From Actinomyces urinae (GTDB lineage: Bacteria > Actinomycetota > Actinomycetes > Actinomycetales > Actinomycetaceae): a DNA stretch of 64,000 bases. The first letter of the stretch is position 1. Every line of letters begins with the position of its first letter. The notes under the pieces are model-generated. The model was not told the origin of the DNA. It saw only the letters and a list, made by a program, of their open reading frames with translations, and made no database searches. Below are positions 18,697 through 29,471 of this stretch, piece by piece. The stretch covers positions 620,001 to 684,000 of the forward strand of contig NZ_LT632547.1 in the NCBI RefSeq assembly GCF_900119695.1. Reading direction: 5' to 3'. Position numbers and translations under genes: made by a program.

Positions 18697-18761
18697 TACG
18701 CGCCATGCTACCGATGCTGCTACCTCATCGGGAACTGGCTACGGCTGTGCCTATGCTCTGG

Positions 18762-19655
18762 CTAGATGTCGGCTACGGTCCTCTTACGCGGGTGGAACAC
18801 CAGCCCTTTCAGGCCGGCCTTGACGAGGCGAAGCTTGAGGGGCAGCGGAATCTGGCGGCCGCGCATTTGTTTCAGCATGCTCTCCCCAATCTGGGCGACC
18901 ATGGCGGGGTTTCGTAGCGACCATGCGGCCGATACTTGGTTGCGCACCCCGTACTCGAACTTCCAAATGTTCGATTCGTTAATTTGCCCATAGTTCACGC
19001 CCAAGTTCTCCGCCAACAGGTGATCGACCTTCGAACTGGGCACGTAAATGCCGGGGCGGAATTTAGATAGACGCGTGGTGTACTCGGCGTCGTCGTACCA
19101 GATGAAGTACTCGCGGTATGGCAGGCCAGCTTCCTCGACACCCTCACGCGTCACGAGGCAGGACACGAAGGAACACGACTTCACATCCACGTGATTGTCC
19201 CCATCGATGAGGGGGCGCACCCAGTCCCATACAGTTTCAGGCGAGTTCATCTCGCACATACTTCCGTCCGTCCAAAGCACGCTGGAGCAGGCAAACGACG
19301 GCATCGCCCCGCGGCGCTTTGTGGCGGCATCGAGACCTGCGAGCAGTTCTTCTAAGGCTTCGGGTTGTGGAACCGTGTCGTCGTCCATCAACCAGAACCC
19401 GTCAAAGCCGCGCTTGTATGCTTCTTCGATACCAAGCGTGAAACCGCCCGCACCTCCCGTATTATTCACGGACGTGATGACAGCGTGAGGGCGCTTCCAA
19501 TCGCGACCGAGCAAGTATTCGCGCGTGTCATCAGTTGAAGCGTTGTTAATAACGAGGATCTTGTCAACTGGACGGGTTTGAGCCTCTAGGCCCGCGATTG
19601 TCTTCTCCAACAGTTCACGGCGATTGAACGTGACAACTACAGCTGCGACTTTCAC
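18762..19655 (-). CDS. GT2 glycosyltransferase, GlfT1-like
   Basis: A 297-residue family 2 glycosyltransferase. The N-terminus has VAAVVVTFNRRELLEKTI and INNASTDDTREYL (nucleotide-sugar binding), GFWLMDDDTVPQPEAL carries the DxD metal motif, and FIWYDDAEYTTRL is the likely catalytic-base region. This motif set is typical of GlfT1-like galactofuranosyl and rhamnosyl transferases. It is the last gene of the minus-strand glycan operon and overlaps the preceding GT4 gene by 4 bp. It ends in a basic amphipathic region (LKLRLVKAGLKGLVFHPRKR) that may touch the membrane. Exact sugar not determined. Confidence 0.85.
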   Translation of the reverse strand: MKVAAVVVTFNRRELLEKTIAGLEAQTRPVDKILVINNASTDDTREYLLGRDWKRPHAVITSVNNTGGAGGFTLGIEEAYKRGFDGFWLMDDDTVPQPEALEELLAGLDAATKRRGAMPSFACSSVLWTDGSMCEMNSPETVWDWVRPLIDGDNHVDVKSCSFVSCLVTREGVEEAGLPYREYFIWYDDAEYTTRLSKFRPGIYVPSSKVDHLLAENLGVNYGQINESNIWKFEYGVRNQVSAAWSLRNPAMVAQIGESMLKQMRGRQIPLPLKLRLVKAGLKGLVFHPRKRTVADI

Positions 19656-21307
19656 TTCGCTTCCCTACTTTCTTGCGCGTCGAGTTCCCTCATAATCTGT
19701 GCGTAGTGGTTTTCAAAGAATGTTGTTGCTGACTCTAGGCCACGAAGACTGTCGAGTTGGCTGCGCTGCTCTGCAGCCAGTCTACGCACGAACTCAGCGT
19801 CAGATGCCAGGCGTGGGAACAAGTGCTTGGCCGCTTTGAAAAATGCGATAGGTTCGCGTGGAAGTAGCGCGCCTGGAGCAATTACAGTCCGCTGCGATCC
19901 AACGTCCGTGGATACCACCAAAACACCAGCCGCGTCTGCCTCGATTGTAGTTAGAGTCAGGCCCTCATTTTCAGACGTGATTACGAGGACATCGATATCG
20001 TCAAAAAATTCTGCAACCGGCCCCCAAGGACGACGATCAATGGCCACATCAAGACGCATGCGTCGGATTTGTTTCGACACGATTTCTTCGAGTTCGCCAT
20101 CGCCCTGCATCACGAACTCGAACTTGCCGGGATAACGCTTGTTCAGGTATGCGGCCAGTGCCACGAACAGGACGGGCCGCTTTTGTGGAGATAGACGGCC
20201 CAAGAATCCGAGGCGAAGCGGACGGTTTGCTGGCAACTCAACTGGCCGCGGCTGAGCCTGATCAGAGGTGAATGACGTGAGCGGGCGGTATACGACCTTC
20301 GCCGAGTCGACACCTCCCTCACGATATAAGCGCTGCAACTGCGGAGAGATCACGTGGTGCAGGTCCACGTATGCTCGCGCGCCGATAGAGGCCGACACGA
20401 AGCCGCCTCCGCGGTGCTCAGAAATATGCGTACTGTCTTCAATGCGCACGCCCGGGTAAAGGGACTTCACCAGTGGGATCATGCTGTATGCAAAAATCGA
20501 GTGGTGAATGTGGATGCGGCCGGGCCTGTGCGTGGCCATGATTTCGGTTACGAGAGCCGGCCAGTTGCGCCGCGGCACAGCTTGGTCAAACAGGTAGACA
20601 AACCGCGACATTGACGAGGCGAGATTGAGCTGCCGCTGGGGCGCGCACCGGTCGAACGTGAAGATCAGGTTGAAGCCGGCTGCTTTGGCGATGCGAGCCT
20701 GCTCCCACGCCCAGGCTTCCGCTCCCCCGGACTCCGCCCAGTGCATGGCGATCCACATGGTTTTCGAGTTGAGGTCCCCTCCGGCCTCACCCGAGCGGGT
20801 CATTGCCGGCAAAACCTGCGGCTTGCGGCCGCGCCCATGCGTGTTGCGATACTGGCGATACACATCAAGTGTGAGGGGCGCCGCGTGGTAGACCTTCGTG
20901 TAGGTCTTCGCGACGAGCGCGGCCAGCTTAGAAGTGTTGAGCTCCATCTTGAAGTTAGCCGGCTTGCCTACTAGCTCCGCGGTAGGCACTGCCATCATGA
21001 TGCGTTCAAGCGGCACGTCAGTTCTGCTTTGTGCGGTTATGACGCCCACCTCGGCGCCATCTTCGTAAACATGTTCGAAGGGTTTTTGAAGCTCAGCCGG
21101 GTTGGACATGGGCTCCACATTTCGACAACTGAGGACAACCTCAATCCGTTCGTGAAGTAAAAGCAAGGGGCGAAGCCCGCTCTCAATCCATGCGTCATCG
21201 AGCCTGCCGAGGATGTTCTCACCCTCTTCGCTGAGCATGACAGTGAACTTGTAGTTGGGGAAAACGTCGGCTAGCCGCGCTGCTAGATCCTCGCTATTAT
21301 TGCTCAC
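19652..21307 (-). CDS. GT4 family glycosyltransferase
   Basis: A 551-residue retaining glycosyltransferase with a GT-B fold. The C-terminal Rossmann domain (about 350-520) has LRLGFLGRLSPQKRPVLFVA, FVMQGDGELEEIV and the donor-binding ITSENEGLTLTTIEADAAGV (E-x7-E type). About 180 N-terminal residues precede the usual GT4 N-domain and are of unclear fold. I choose GTG 21307, which overlaps the wzt stop by 11 bp and has AAAGGA upstream; the frame is open further back but only inside wzt. It is coupled to the ABC exporter, so it probably builds or caps the exported glycan. Confidence 0.82.
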   Translation of the reverse strand: MSNNSEDLAARLADVFPNYKFTVMLSEEGENILGRLDDAWIESGLRPLLLLHERIEVVLSCRNVEPMSNPAELQKPFEHVYEDGAEVGVITAQSRTDVPLERIMMAVPTAELVGKPANFKMELNTSKLAALVAKTYTKVYHAAPLTLDVYRQYRNTHGRGRKPQVLPAMTRSGEAGGDLNSKTMWIAMHWAESGGAEAWAWEQARIAKAAGFNLIFTFDRCAPQRQLNLASSMSRFVYLFDQAVPRRNWPALVTEIMATHRPGRIHIHHSIFAYSMIPLVKSLYPGVRIEDSTHISEHRGGGFVSASIGARAYVDLHHVISPQLQRLYREGGVDSAKVVYRPLTSFTSDQAQPRPVELPANRPLRLGFLGRLSPQKRPVLFVALAAYLNKRYPGKFEFVMQGDGELEEIVSKQIRRMRLDVAIDRRPWGPVAEFFDDIDVLVITSENEGLTLTTIEADAAGVLVVSTDVGSQRTVIAPGALLPREPIAFFKAAKHLFPRLASDAEFVRRLAAEQRSQLDSLRGLESATTFFENHYAQIMRELDAQESREAK

Positions 21308-22055
21308 TACGCATCCTTTCAATCGCTTCATCCACGGTGCCGTCGACAACGATCTTGCCTTTTTCAAGCAGGATGCCGCGGTCACAAATATCTGCGATCA
21401 TGTCGAGGTCGTGGCTAACAATCACGAGGGTGGTGCCAGCGTCCTTCATTTCTTGCACGCGGGCGAGACACTTACGTTGGAACGGTTCGTCGCCAACCGC
21501 GAGGATCTCATCCACAAGGAAAATGTCCGGGTGGGTGTGCACCGCAACGGAGAAGGCCAGGCGCAGGAACATACCGGAGGAATAGAACTTAACCTCGGTG
21601 TCAATGAACTTCTCGATTTCCGAAAACGCCACGATCTCGTCGAACGCGTCCTCAACTTCCTTCTTAGACATGCCGAGGATAGCGCCGTTCAAGTACACGT
21701 TTTCGCGCCCGGTAAGGTCGGGGTGGAAGCCCGCACCTACCTCGATCAGGCCCGCTACCTTGCCGCGCACACCCACGTACCCCGAGTCCTCGCGTAGTAC
21801 GCCAGAGATCAACTTCAAACAGGTGGACTTACCCGAACCGTTGTAGCCAAGTAGCGCAACCGTGTCCCCCTCGTTCACCGTAAAAGACACGTCATCGAGT
21901 GCGCGGAAACGTTCTGAAATCTCAGAGCGTCGCCCAGTCATGGACCAGACAAGGGTCTCTTTCAACGTGTGAGTGCGTCGAATGATGAACTCTTTGCGAA
22001 CGTTCTCGACCATCACCACAGGGCGCGGCTTGTGATTCTTGTTCTCCGTAGCCAT
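21297..22055 (-). CDS. wzt: Polysaccharide ABC exporter, ATPase (Wzt/Rv3781-like)
   Basis: A 252-residue ABC ATPase with Walker A GYNGSGKST (70-78), signature YSSGMFLRLAFS and Walker B DIFLVDEILAVGDEPF. It is of the TagH/Wzt type, with the long region before Walker A containing LKETLVWSMTGRRSEISERF. It lacks the C-terminal carbohydrate-binding domain of O-antigen Wzt proteins, like mycobacterial Rv3781, which exports lipid-linked galactan. It pairs with the permease encoded just upstream (1-bp overlap). Confidence 0.95.
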   Translation of the reverse strand: MATENKNHKPRPVVMVENVRKEFIIRRTHTLKETLVWSMTGRRSEISERFRALDDVSFTVNEGDTVALLGYNGSGKSTCLKLISGVLREDSGYVGVRGKVAGLIEVGAGFHPDLTGRENVYLNGAILGMSKKEVEDAFDEIVAFSEIEKFIDTEVKFYSSGMFLRLAFSVAVHTHPDIFLVDEILAVGDEPFQRKCLARVQEMKDAGTTLVIVSHDLDMIADICDRGILLEKGKIVVDGTVDEAIERMRSEQ

Positions 22056-22918
22056 CAGAGCTCCTGCGCAAAACGGGGGTCAAGTTTTCTAAACACAGTC
22101 TCGCCAACCAGTAGCGTTACAACCGCGGACACACCCGCAATGACGCCCCACATGAACATGTCGGGAGGCCTCGTAGCTGCCTCTTCCATCATCGTTGGCT
22201 CCCAAAACACGATGTGAAACATTTCCACGATCGGCGTCAACGGGTTCAGCTGATACAACTTCCACAACCAACCATCACCGAGGAAGTCGTAAACCATCTC
22301 CCATTTGTACAGCACCGGTGACGCCCACGTAGTGACCATGAGGATGAGTTCAACGAAGTTCTCAGCATCCCTATAAAACACGTTCAAGGCCCCCATCAAA
22401 AGCCCGACACCAAGGCCGAACACGGTGAGAACCAAGAACACGTAGATAAACAGCCCCAGTTGCATTAGGCCGGGTCTCCACCCAAAAACGAGAGCGCCGC
22501 TGGCAAGGATCACCAGCTGCGGCACAAAATGCACGAACGCTACCCACGTGGAGGCTACCGGGAAAAGTTCACGCGGCAAGTAGATTTTCTTAACTAGTGG
22601 AGTGTTCCAAACTACCGAACGAGTATCGTTGTTGAATATCTCAGCAAAGTAGTTCATCGCAACAACGCCAGCAAACATGTAGATCACGTAGTTTTCAATG
22701 GCACGATCCATACCCATGAACTTGCCGATGGCCAGGTAGAACACGAGGAACTGGACTGCTGGTTTCGCGTAGCTCCACAGCATACCCAGAACGGAACCGC
22801 GGTAGCGTACCCGCAGCTCCTTGTGCACAAGAAGAGAAGCGAGGAAACGCTTATCGAATACTTCCAGTAGTCCTCGTGAGCGTCCAGGCCTTACGAACTC
22901 GTCAGTGGATGTGGTCAA
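22055..22918 (-). CDS. wzm: Polysaccharide ABC exporter, permease (Wzm/Rv3783-like)
   Basis: A 287-residue ABC-2 type permease with six predicted membrane helices and the family-typical amphipathic start (FLASLLVHKELRVRYRGSVL). NTPLVKKIYLPRELFPVAS and YRDAENFVELILMVTTW are conserved ABC-2 motifs. It forms the channel half of the exporter with the ATPase that follows. With glf directly upstream, the likely cargo is a lipid-linked galactofuranose-containing polymer (inference from context and from the mycobacterial Rv3781/Rv3783 system). Confidence 0.95.
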   Translation of the reverse strand: MTTSTDEFVRPGRSRGLLEVFDKRFLASLLVHKELRVRYRGSVLGMLWSYAKPAVQFLVFYLAIGKFMGMDRAIENYVIYMFAGVVAMNYFAEIFNNDTRSVVWNTPLVKKIYLPRELFPVASTWVAFVHFVPQLVILASGALVFGWRPGLMQLGLFIYVFLVLTVFGLGVGLLMGALNVFYRDAENFVELILMVTTWASPVLYKWEMVYDFLGDGWLWKLYQLNPLTPIVEMFHIVFWEPTMMEEAATRPPDMFMWGVIAGVSAVVTLLVGETVFRKLDPRFAQEL

Positions 22919-22926
22919 ACCGGCTC

Positions 22927-24102
<1,176 letters not shown>

Positions 24103-24133
24103 CTATATCTTGGCGTAGGTACGCTCTTTTAGT

Positions 24134-25951
24134 TTAGCCGCGTCGGAACCATGAGAGGGTTCCAACCCCCTGGTACAGGAATTTTCTTACGGCAGTAGGA
24201 ATGAGTCGATAGCCGGCGCGAATCACCACGTTGCGCACGTATTGGGCGGGAGTGACGAAACCTATACGCAGGAGGTTGCGTTGTAGTTCGAGTTCAGAGT
24301 CGAACAGATCGCTCCCTCCCCTACGCGCATATGCACCGGCCCCTACGCGGTATGCAACAAGGGGTTCTTCGATGTTGGCGGTTCGCGCTCCGGATGCAAT
24401 CATGCGGGCAAACAGCCAGTAGTCTTCCATTCGATCCAGATGCTGATAACCACCGGCACGCTCTAGTGCGCTTTTGCGCATAACCACGGTTGGGTGGTTA
24501 AACGGATCGCGAAATCTTGCTGTTTTGGCGATGTCTTGATGCTTGACGGGTAGGACGCGAATCATGCCCCATTGGGTTTCGTCATGCTCGAACTCGGCGA
24601 TGGCAGATCCAATGAGGTCGCGCCCACGCATAAGCGGGAGTTGCTTGGCGAAGCGCTGTGGCAGGGACACGTCATCAGCATCTGCACGCGCAATGATTTC
24701 GTGTTTGGCGGCTTTCAGTCCAGCTTCGAGGGCAAGGGCGAGCCCTTGGTTTTCAACCAATCGCACGACGTCAATGTGCTGGCCGGCGATGTCGCTGGCC
24801 CTATCGATGGTTTCTTGTAACTCGTCTGGTACGGGCCCATCTTGTACGAGCACTACCTGGTCGGGTTTCAGTTCTTGTTCACGAGTAATTGATACGAGCG
24901 CGCGTTCAAACTGCTGCGGATTATCCCCCGCATACACGGATGTGAGCACAGTGAAAGGTTCATTCTCGCCTGCAAAAACTTGGTGCCCGGCGCCTTCAAG
25001 CGCTTCAACGTCCCTTGCTACGGGGGTGTGGGAAAGGACCTCGGCGGTGGTGCGAGGCGGCTTCGTTCCCTGCTTTATACCTTCTCGAGCGAAGCCAAGT
25101 AGCGCCTTCGGATCGGCCGAGTTCTTCACGGTCATTCCCCAACGTAGCACAGATTTGCCGCCATATAGAGCCTTCTCAACCGGGTTGAGCGCATTCGAGC
25201 GCGTGTACATCCAGAGTTTGTTACGTACCTCGTTTACAAAGCGTGGACCAGGGTCGGCGGATGAGTCCCCAAACTTTTTAGTTTTGTGCACCACCACGGA
25301 ATAGGGCACGTACAGGCCGACGCGGTGACGGAGCAGGCGCGCAGTGTATTCGAAGTCGTCATTCCACAGGAAGTAGTCGGCTTTCGGCAGCCCGTCTTCT
25401 TCGATGGCTCGCCTGTCGATCATGATTGAGACGAAGGAGGCCGTGCGGATCGGAATCGCGTCTATTTCTTCAGCTCGACGAGCCAGCTCCGGATCGAGCA
25501 GGGGGCGAGGTCGCGGACGGTTCATCGGGTGTTCCCGCCCGTCTGTCCAGATAGCTTTGGATGCGAGGAGGGCCGGTTGGCCCGGGTACCTCCGGCGCGC
25601 TTCTAGGAGTCCGGCGAGGGCTGTCTGCGTGGGGACCGTATCGTCGTCCATAATCCACACGAGGTCTGCGTTCCAATGGTTAACGGCTCTAGCTATGCCG
25701 GCAGCAAAACCACCTGCGCCTCCAAGATTTTCAGGCATGGTAAGAACTTCATCCACTGCCTCATGCTCTTTAGCGATGGTACGCGAGTTATCCGTGGAGG
25801 CATTATCGATAACCACTACGGCCTCGGGAGCCCGAGTTTGGCAGGCGAGGCCATCTAGTGTTTGGATCATTAGATCCTGGCGATTCCACGCCACTACTAC
25901 CGCTACAACGCGAGGCTTAGTGGTTTTCACCTTTCTCCTTTGCTGACCCAA
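24134..25951 (-). CDS. Two-domain GT2 fusion glycosyltransferase
   Basis: A 605-residue protein with two different GT-A domains. The first (about 10-300) is GlfT1-like: VVAVVVAWNRQDLMIQTLDG, DLVWIMDDDTVPTQTALAG, and FLWNDDFEYTARLLRHRVGL. The second (about 328-600) is of the AmsE/WbbL kind: FTVLTSVYAGDNPQQFERAL, EIIARADADDVSLPQRFAKQ, and a C-terminal basic helix. A linker of about 25 residues joins them. Next to glf and wzm/wzt, it could add two successive sugars such as galactofuranose units, playing the part GlfT1/GlfT2 play in mycobacteria; this is inference. No separate GlfT2 homologue is seen in the window. Confidence 0.85.
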   Translation of the reverse strand: MGQQRRKVKTTKPRVVAVVVAWNRQDLMIQTLDGLACQTRAPEAVVVIDNASTDNSRTIAKEHEAVDEVLTMPENLGGAGGFAAGIARAVNHWNADLVWIMDDDTVPTQTALAGLLEARRRYPGQPALLASKAIWTDGREHPMNRPRPRPLLDPELARRAEEIDAIPIRTASFVSIMIDRRAIEEDGLPKADYFLWNDDFEYTARLLRHRVGLYVPYSVVVHKTKKFGDSSADPGPRFVNEVRNKLWMYTRSNALNPVEKALYGGKSVLRWGMTVKNSADPKALLGFAREGIKQGTKPPRTTAEVLSHTPVARDVEALEGAGHQVFAGENEPFTVLTSVYAGDNPQQFERALVSITREQELKPDQVVLVQDGPVPDELQETIDRASDIAGQHIDVVRLVENQGLALALEAGLKAAKHEIIARADADDVSLPQRFAKQLPLMRGRDLIGSAIAEFEHDETQWGMIRVLPVKHQDIAKTARFRDPFNHPTVVMRKSALERAGGYQHLDRMEDYWLFARMIASGARTANIEEPLVAYRVGAGAYARRGGSDLFDSELELQRNLLRIGFVTPAQYVRNVVIRAGYRLIPTAVRKFLYQGVGTLSWFRRG

Positions 25952-25963
25952 ATCCGATTAGTC

Positions 25964-27985
25964 CTACTGGGCATTATCGCACGTGGTGATTTCGTATAGT
26001 GCGGCTCCCCCACCTTCAGCTACAAGTTTGAACGCGTCGGTATGGTCATGGGCGGCTTCCAGACCGTCATATTTTGCACCAACTGGGTTTTCAGGCCAGT
26101 AAACGATGTTGTCGGTATAGAAGTAACGGGCATGGTGGCGATTAAGCAACTCACAAACTGTCGGATCAGATTGTGTGGCCAGTTGAAAATTCTTCCCGAT
26201 TTCGAGGTATTCGGTGCCCCATTGGCCTTCGACATGTCGGTAGAAGACATCGCGGCCAGTGAGTGCGTATACGAGTGGAAGGCCCGTGCGCGGATCACCA
26301 ACAATCACTTCCCCCTCGCGAACGTATTTCGGAAGTGTTTGGATGAAACGAAGTTCTTCGGGACTAACCAGACCGTTGAGGCCAGATTCGTTCTTGAACT
26401 CGTAGTTCAGATGTAGCTGGGAGGATCCAGAATAGTAGCCCAGATAGTTGGTGCCTACGATCAAACCGACGGCCATAACGGAGACGAGGCCGGCGCGAGC
26501 CGGTACTTTTCGTCCGATCTGACCAACCATGCTCATAACGGTGTTGAAGATGAACCACGCGCCAATGCCAGCGATCGGGGCGCCGAACAGCGGGACGATG
26601 GCGCCTAGGCGCACAGGGTCGGAGTACCAGGGGCTCACAAGGGCGTAGCCGGGAATGTTGACCACTGCGGATGCAACGAACAGGTAGCTGCCAATGCCGT
26701 AGGTAAATACCAGCCACCGCATGCGCGGCACGGTAAGGGCGACGATACCGCCGATGATAGTGAGGACACCGAGCGCCCAGTCTATGTACGCGTCGCCGTA
26801 TCCCATCCACGAGAGTTGTGATTCGAAGATGACACCAAATGATTCGCGTTTGAAGCTACCGATGGGTTCGCGCGCCCAGTTGGTCACGGTTTGCCACGCG
26901 GGGTGGCTCGTCGCAAGGTATAAGCCACCGACGAGCCCAGCCACGCCCGCGGTGAATATGGTTAACTGTCCCCTGCTGAGTTTCACCGTGCGCGCCATCA
27001 ACCGGGCCAAAAGATCAATCGAGAGAGTGATGATGGCGATGAGCGCTACGAAGATTCCAGTTGGATGAATGATCGCGATACCGATAGCACCGAGCAGACC
27101 GATAAAGGAGGTGCGCAGCGCCATGGGTTTTTGATTGGTGCGTCCAAACCAGTCTGCGAGTGCAATGACGACAAGGGGAATAAGCGCGTAAGCATAGACG
27201 GTTGGCCAGAGCACCCCGTAAGACGCGGGACGTTCCGGAAACGATGAAAAAGTGGCCGCTAGCAGAGCAGTGAAGATGGGCAGTGCAGGAGATTTGGGCA
27301 GAAAGATGGAGCTGAGCTGGGCAACCGCGAGCGGCCAGAGGACGCATGAGATAACGATTACTGCCGCGTTGGTGGCTACGATTATATTCGTGTTCCCCAC
27401 CATGGTGAGCGCAACGAGATCATGGAATCCTGCTGGGTAGAAGCCGCCGCTACTGGCGCGTGACTGGTCCAGCGAGGTGGCAACAGCGGAGAGGTTGAGG
27501 GCCGAGCCGTTGCCTGTTTGGAGGATCCAACGGATCGCTGACAAGTGGAACACGCCGTCCCAGGTTTGGGTTGGGTATTCGGGCCTGCCAATACCGCTAA
27601 TGAAGGCCCCCACAGTGAAGGGTAACGTGATGAGCATGCCAGCAATGGCTGGCCAGATTGCAGGATTGGCGGGGATTTTACGCGTGGTTTGTGGTGACTG
27701 CGGCGAACGCGAACCGGTGCGCTGCCGGGTTAAGTATCCGATTAGATATGCGAGGGCAACAATGACCGCTGTTGCCCCTAGGTACAGGGGCCAGCCCCAA
27801 CGTACGCCGATGAATGGGCCAGATATAGCGGCTATCCCCATGACACCCGCAGAGGCTAGTGGTGCGAATGTGAGGGCGCGCCATTTGCCTGGACGTAGGG
27901 CCGAAGTTACCACTAATCCCGGCCCCCACAGTGCCACGACTGTGAGTAGGGCCGGGATTAGAGCTGGGATCCAGGCGCTGATCAA
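25964..27985 (-). CDS. DUF6541 multi-pass membrane protein
   Basis: A 673-residue integral membrane protein with about 14-16 hydrophobic helices and a C-terminal soluble part (about 560-670). The first large outer loop has TWDGVFHLSAIRWILQTGNG, with an Asp and His placed as in GT-C-type enzymes. This is the DUF6541 family found in actinobacterial wall-glycan clusters. A role as a membrane glycosyltransferase using polyprenyl-phosphate sugars is plausible but unproven. It lies 3 bp from the dehydrogenase gene and 12 bp from the GT2 fusion. A paralogue is at 34.3-36.4 kb. Confidence 0.85.
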   Translation of the reverse strand: MISAWIPALIPALLTVVALWGPGLVVTSALRPGKWRALTFAPLASAGVMGIAAISGPFIGVRWGWPLYLGATAVIVALAYLIGYLTRQRTGSRSPQSPQTTRKIPANPAIWPAIAGMLITLPFTVGAFISGIGRPEYPTQTWDGVFHLSAIRWILQTGNGSALNLSAVATSLDQSRASSGGFYPAGFHDLVALTMVGNTNIIVATNAAVIVISCVLWPLAVAQLSSIFLPKSPALPIFTALLAATFSSFPERPASYGVLWPTVYAYALIPLVVIALADWFGRTNQKPMALRTSFIGLLGAIGIAIIHPTGIFVALIAIITLSIDLLARLMARTVKLSRGQLTIFTAGVAGLVGGLYLATSHPAWQTVTNWAREPIGSFKRESFGVIFESQLSWMGYGDAYIDWALGVLTIIGGIVALTVPRMRWLVFTYGIGSYLFVASAVVNIPGYALVSPWYSDPVRLGAIVPLFGAPIAGIGAWFIFNTVMSMVGQIGRKVPARAGLVSVMAVGLIVGTNYLGYYSGSSQLHLNYEFKNESGLNGLVSPEELRFIQTLPKYVREGEVIVGDPRTGLPLVYALTGRDVFYRHVEGQWGTEYLEIGKNFQLATQSDPTVCELLNRHHARYFYTDNIVYWPENPVGAKYDGLEAAHDHTDAFKLVAEGGGAALYEITTCDNAQ

Positions 27986-27988
27986 GGT

Positions 27989-29287
27989 TTAGCCTTGGGC
28001 GTCACCGATTACGAGGCGCGGCGTGCCCTTCCACAGCTGCGGGTCGGTTACGCGACGGCCGTCAAACAGCACCTTGATGCCCGGTAGATCAGCCGGGGTG
28101 ATGGTCTTGTATTCGGGGTGGTCTGCCTGCACAATGGCGGCGTCAACCGGCTCGCCCATGTTGTAAGCGTCCCAGCCGAAGCCAGCGAGTTCCTCATCGG
28201 TAAACATCGGGTCATGCACAAGCACTTTTGCACCGCGCTTACGCAGTTCATCGACAGTTGCAAAAACGCCAGAGAACGCGGTTTCTTTCACCTTGCCACG
28301 GTAGGAGGCACCAAGCACAACAACTGTCATTTTTTCAAGGCCACCAAGCACGCTCTCGAGGCGCTTAACGGAGTATTCCGGCATGGATGCGTTGAAGGTG
28401 CGAGCGGTGCGAACGATCGAGGCGTCCGGGTCGGTGGATAGGTAGAGGCGCGGGTAGACCGGAATACAGTGGCCACCAACGGCAATACCGGGGCGGTGAA
28501 TGTGTGAGTAGGGCTGGGAGTTGGAGGCGTCGATGACTGCTTGCACGTCGATGCCCTGCTGGTCTGCAAATACTGCAAACTGGTTTGCAAGGCCGATGTT
28601 GACGTCCCTGTACGTGGTTTCAGCGAGCTTTGCCATTTCTGCAGCTTCAGCGGAGCCGAGATCCCACACGCCATTGGGGCGATTTAGGTCGGGGCGCTCA
28701 TCGAATTGAAGAACTGATTCGTAGAACTCAATGGCCTTCTTAGTGCCTTCTGCGCTTAGGCCACCAACAAGCTTAGGGTAGCGGCGAAGGTCGGCGAATA
28801 CGCGGCCGGTGAGTACTCGTTCTGGGGAGAACACGAGGTGGAAGTCTTTGCCTTCTTTAAGGCCGGAGATTTCTTCAATCATGGGCTTCCAACGTCCGCG
28901 CGTGGTGCCGACCGGTAGCGTGGTTTCGTAAGAGATGAGCGTGCCTGGCGTAAGGTTTTCTGCCAAAGACTTGGTGGCGGCGTCCATCCAGCCGAAGTCC
29001 GGCTCCCAAGTTTCGTCATTGACGAAGAGCGGAACTACCAGCACAACGGCGTCCGCGCCCGGGATTGCATCGGAGTAGTCGGTGGTGGCGCGCAGCTTTC
29101 CTGCGGGAACCAGCTGCGAGAGCTTTTCCTGTAAGTGTGCTTCGCCAGGGAACGGCTCTTTAGCATCGTTGATCATCTGAACGGTCTTTTCGTTCACGTC
29201 AACGCCGACTACTTCATGGCCAGAATCTGCGAACTGAACGGCAAGGGGCAAACCGATTTTCCCCATGGCGACTACGGCGATACGCAT
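27989..29287 (-). CDS. UDP-HexNAc 6-dehydrogenase (WecC/WbpA type)
   Basis: A 432-residue NAD-dependent dehydrogenase that oxidises C6 of a UDP-N-acetylhexosamine to the uronic acid. It has the Rossmann motif AVVAMGKIGLPLAVQFADSG, the central KLAETTYRDVNIGLANQFA and the catalytic-Cys motif GGHCIPVYPRLY. I use ATG 29287 with GGAGAAG upstream; the residues before it are not family-like. It heads the minus-strand glycan operon and is divergent from the 2-epimerase gene. As WecC it would act on UDP-ManNAc; as WbpA, on UDP-GlcNAc. The presence of wbpB/E/D homologues favours the second. Confidence 0.93.
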   Translation of the reverse strand: MRIAVVAMGKIGLPLAVQFADSGHEVVGVDVNEKTVQMINDAKEPFPGEAHLQEKLSQLVPAGKLRATTDYSDAIPGADAVVLVVPLFVNDETWEPDFGWMDAATKSLAENLTPGTLISYETTLPVGTTRGRWKPMIEEISGLKEGKDFHLVFSPERVLTGRVFADLRRYPKLVGGLSAEGTKKAIEFYESVLQFDERPDLNRPNGVWDLGSAEAAEMAKLAETTYRDVNIGLANQFAVFADQQGIDVQAVIDASNSQPYSHIHRPGIAVGGHCIPVYPRLYLSTDPDASIVRTARTFNASMPEYSVKRLESVLGGLEKMTVVVLGASYRGKVKETAFSGVFATVDELRKRGAKVLVHDPMFTDEELAGFGWDAYNMGEPVDAAIVQADHPEYKTITPADLPGIKVLFDGRRVTDPQLWKGTPRLVIGDAQG

Positions 29288-29415
29288 GCGCTTCTCCATT
29301 TCAAAGAATTTCAAGAATCAATTCATCGCCAGTTTAACACCGCGCTTCGTTCGGCTTGCTGCCGCAATGCGTGCTTCTCCGCTTTCACAAGCTCGTGAAC
29401 CTGTTTGGCACACCT

Positions 29416-29446
29416 TTGTGAGGCGCGCCCGCCAAATCCGTATAAA
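29416..29446 (+). promoter_or_regulatory. Candidate promoter of the 2-epimerase gene
   Basis: TTGTGA (29416-29421) and TATAAA (29441-29446) are 19 bp apart, a little longer than ideal, in the divergent intergenic region; the start codon is 26 bp downstream. A second TATAAG follows at about 29456. Confidence 0.3.
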
Positions 29447-29471
29447 GACGCGGCTTGTATAAGATAGAGGC

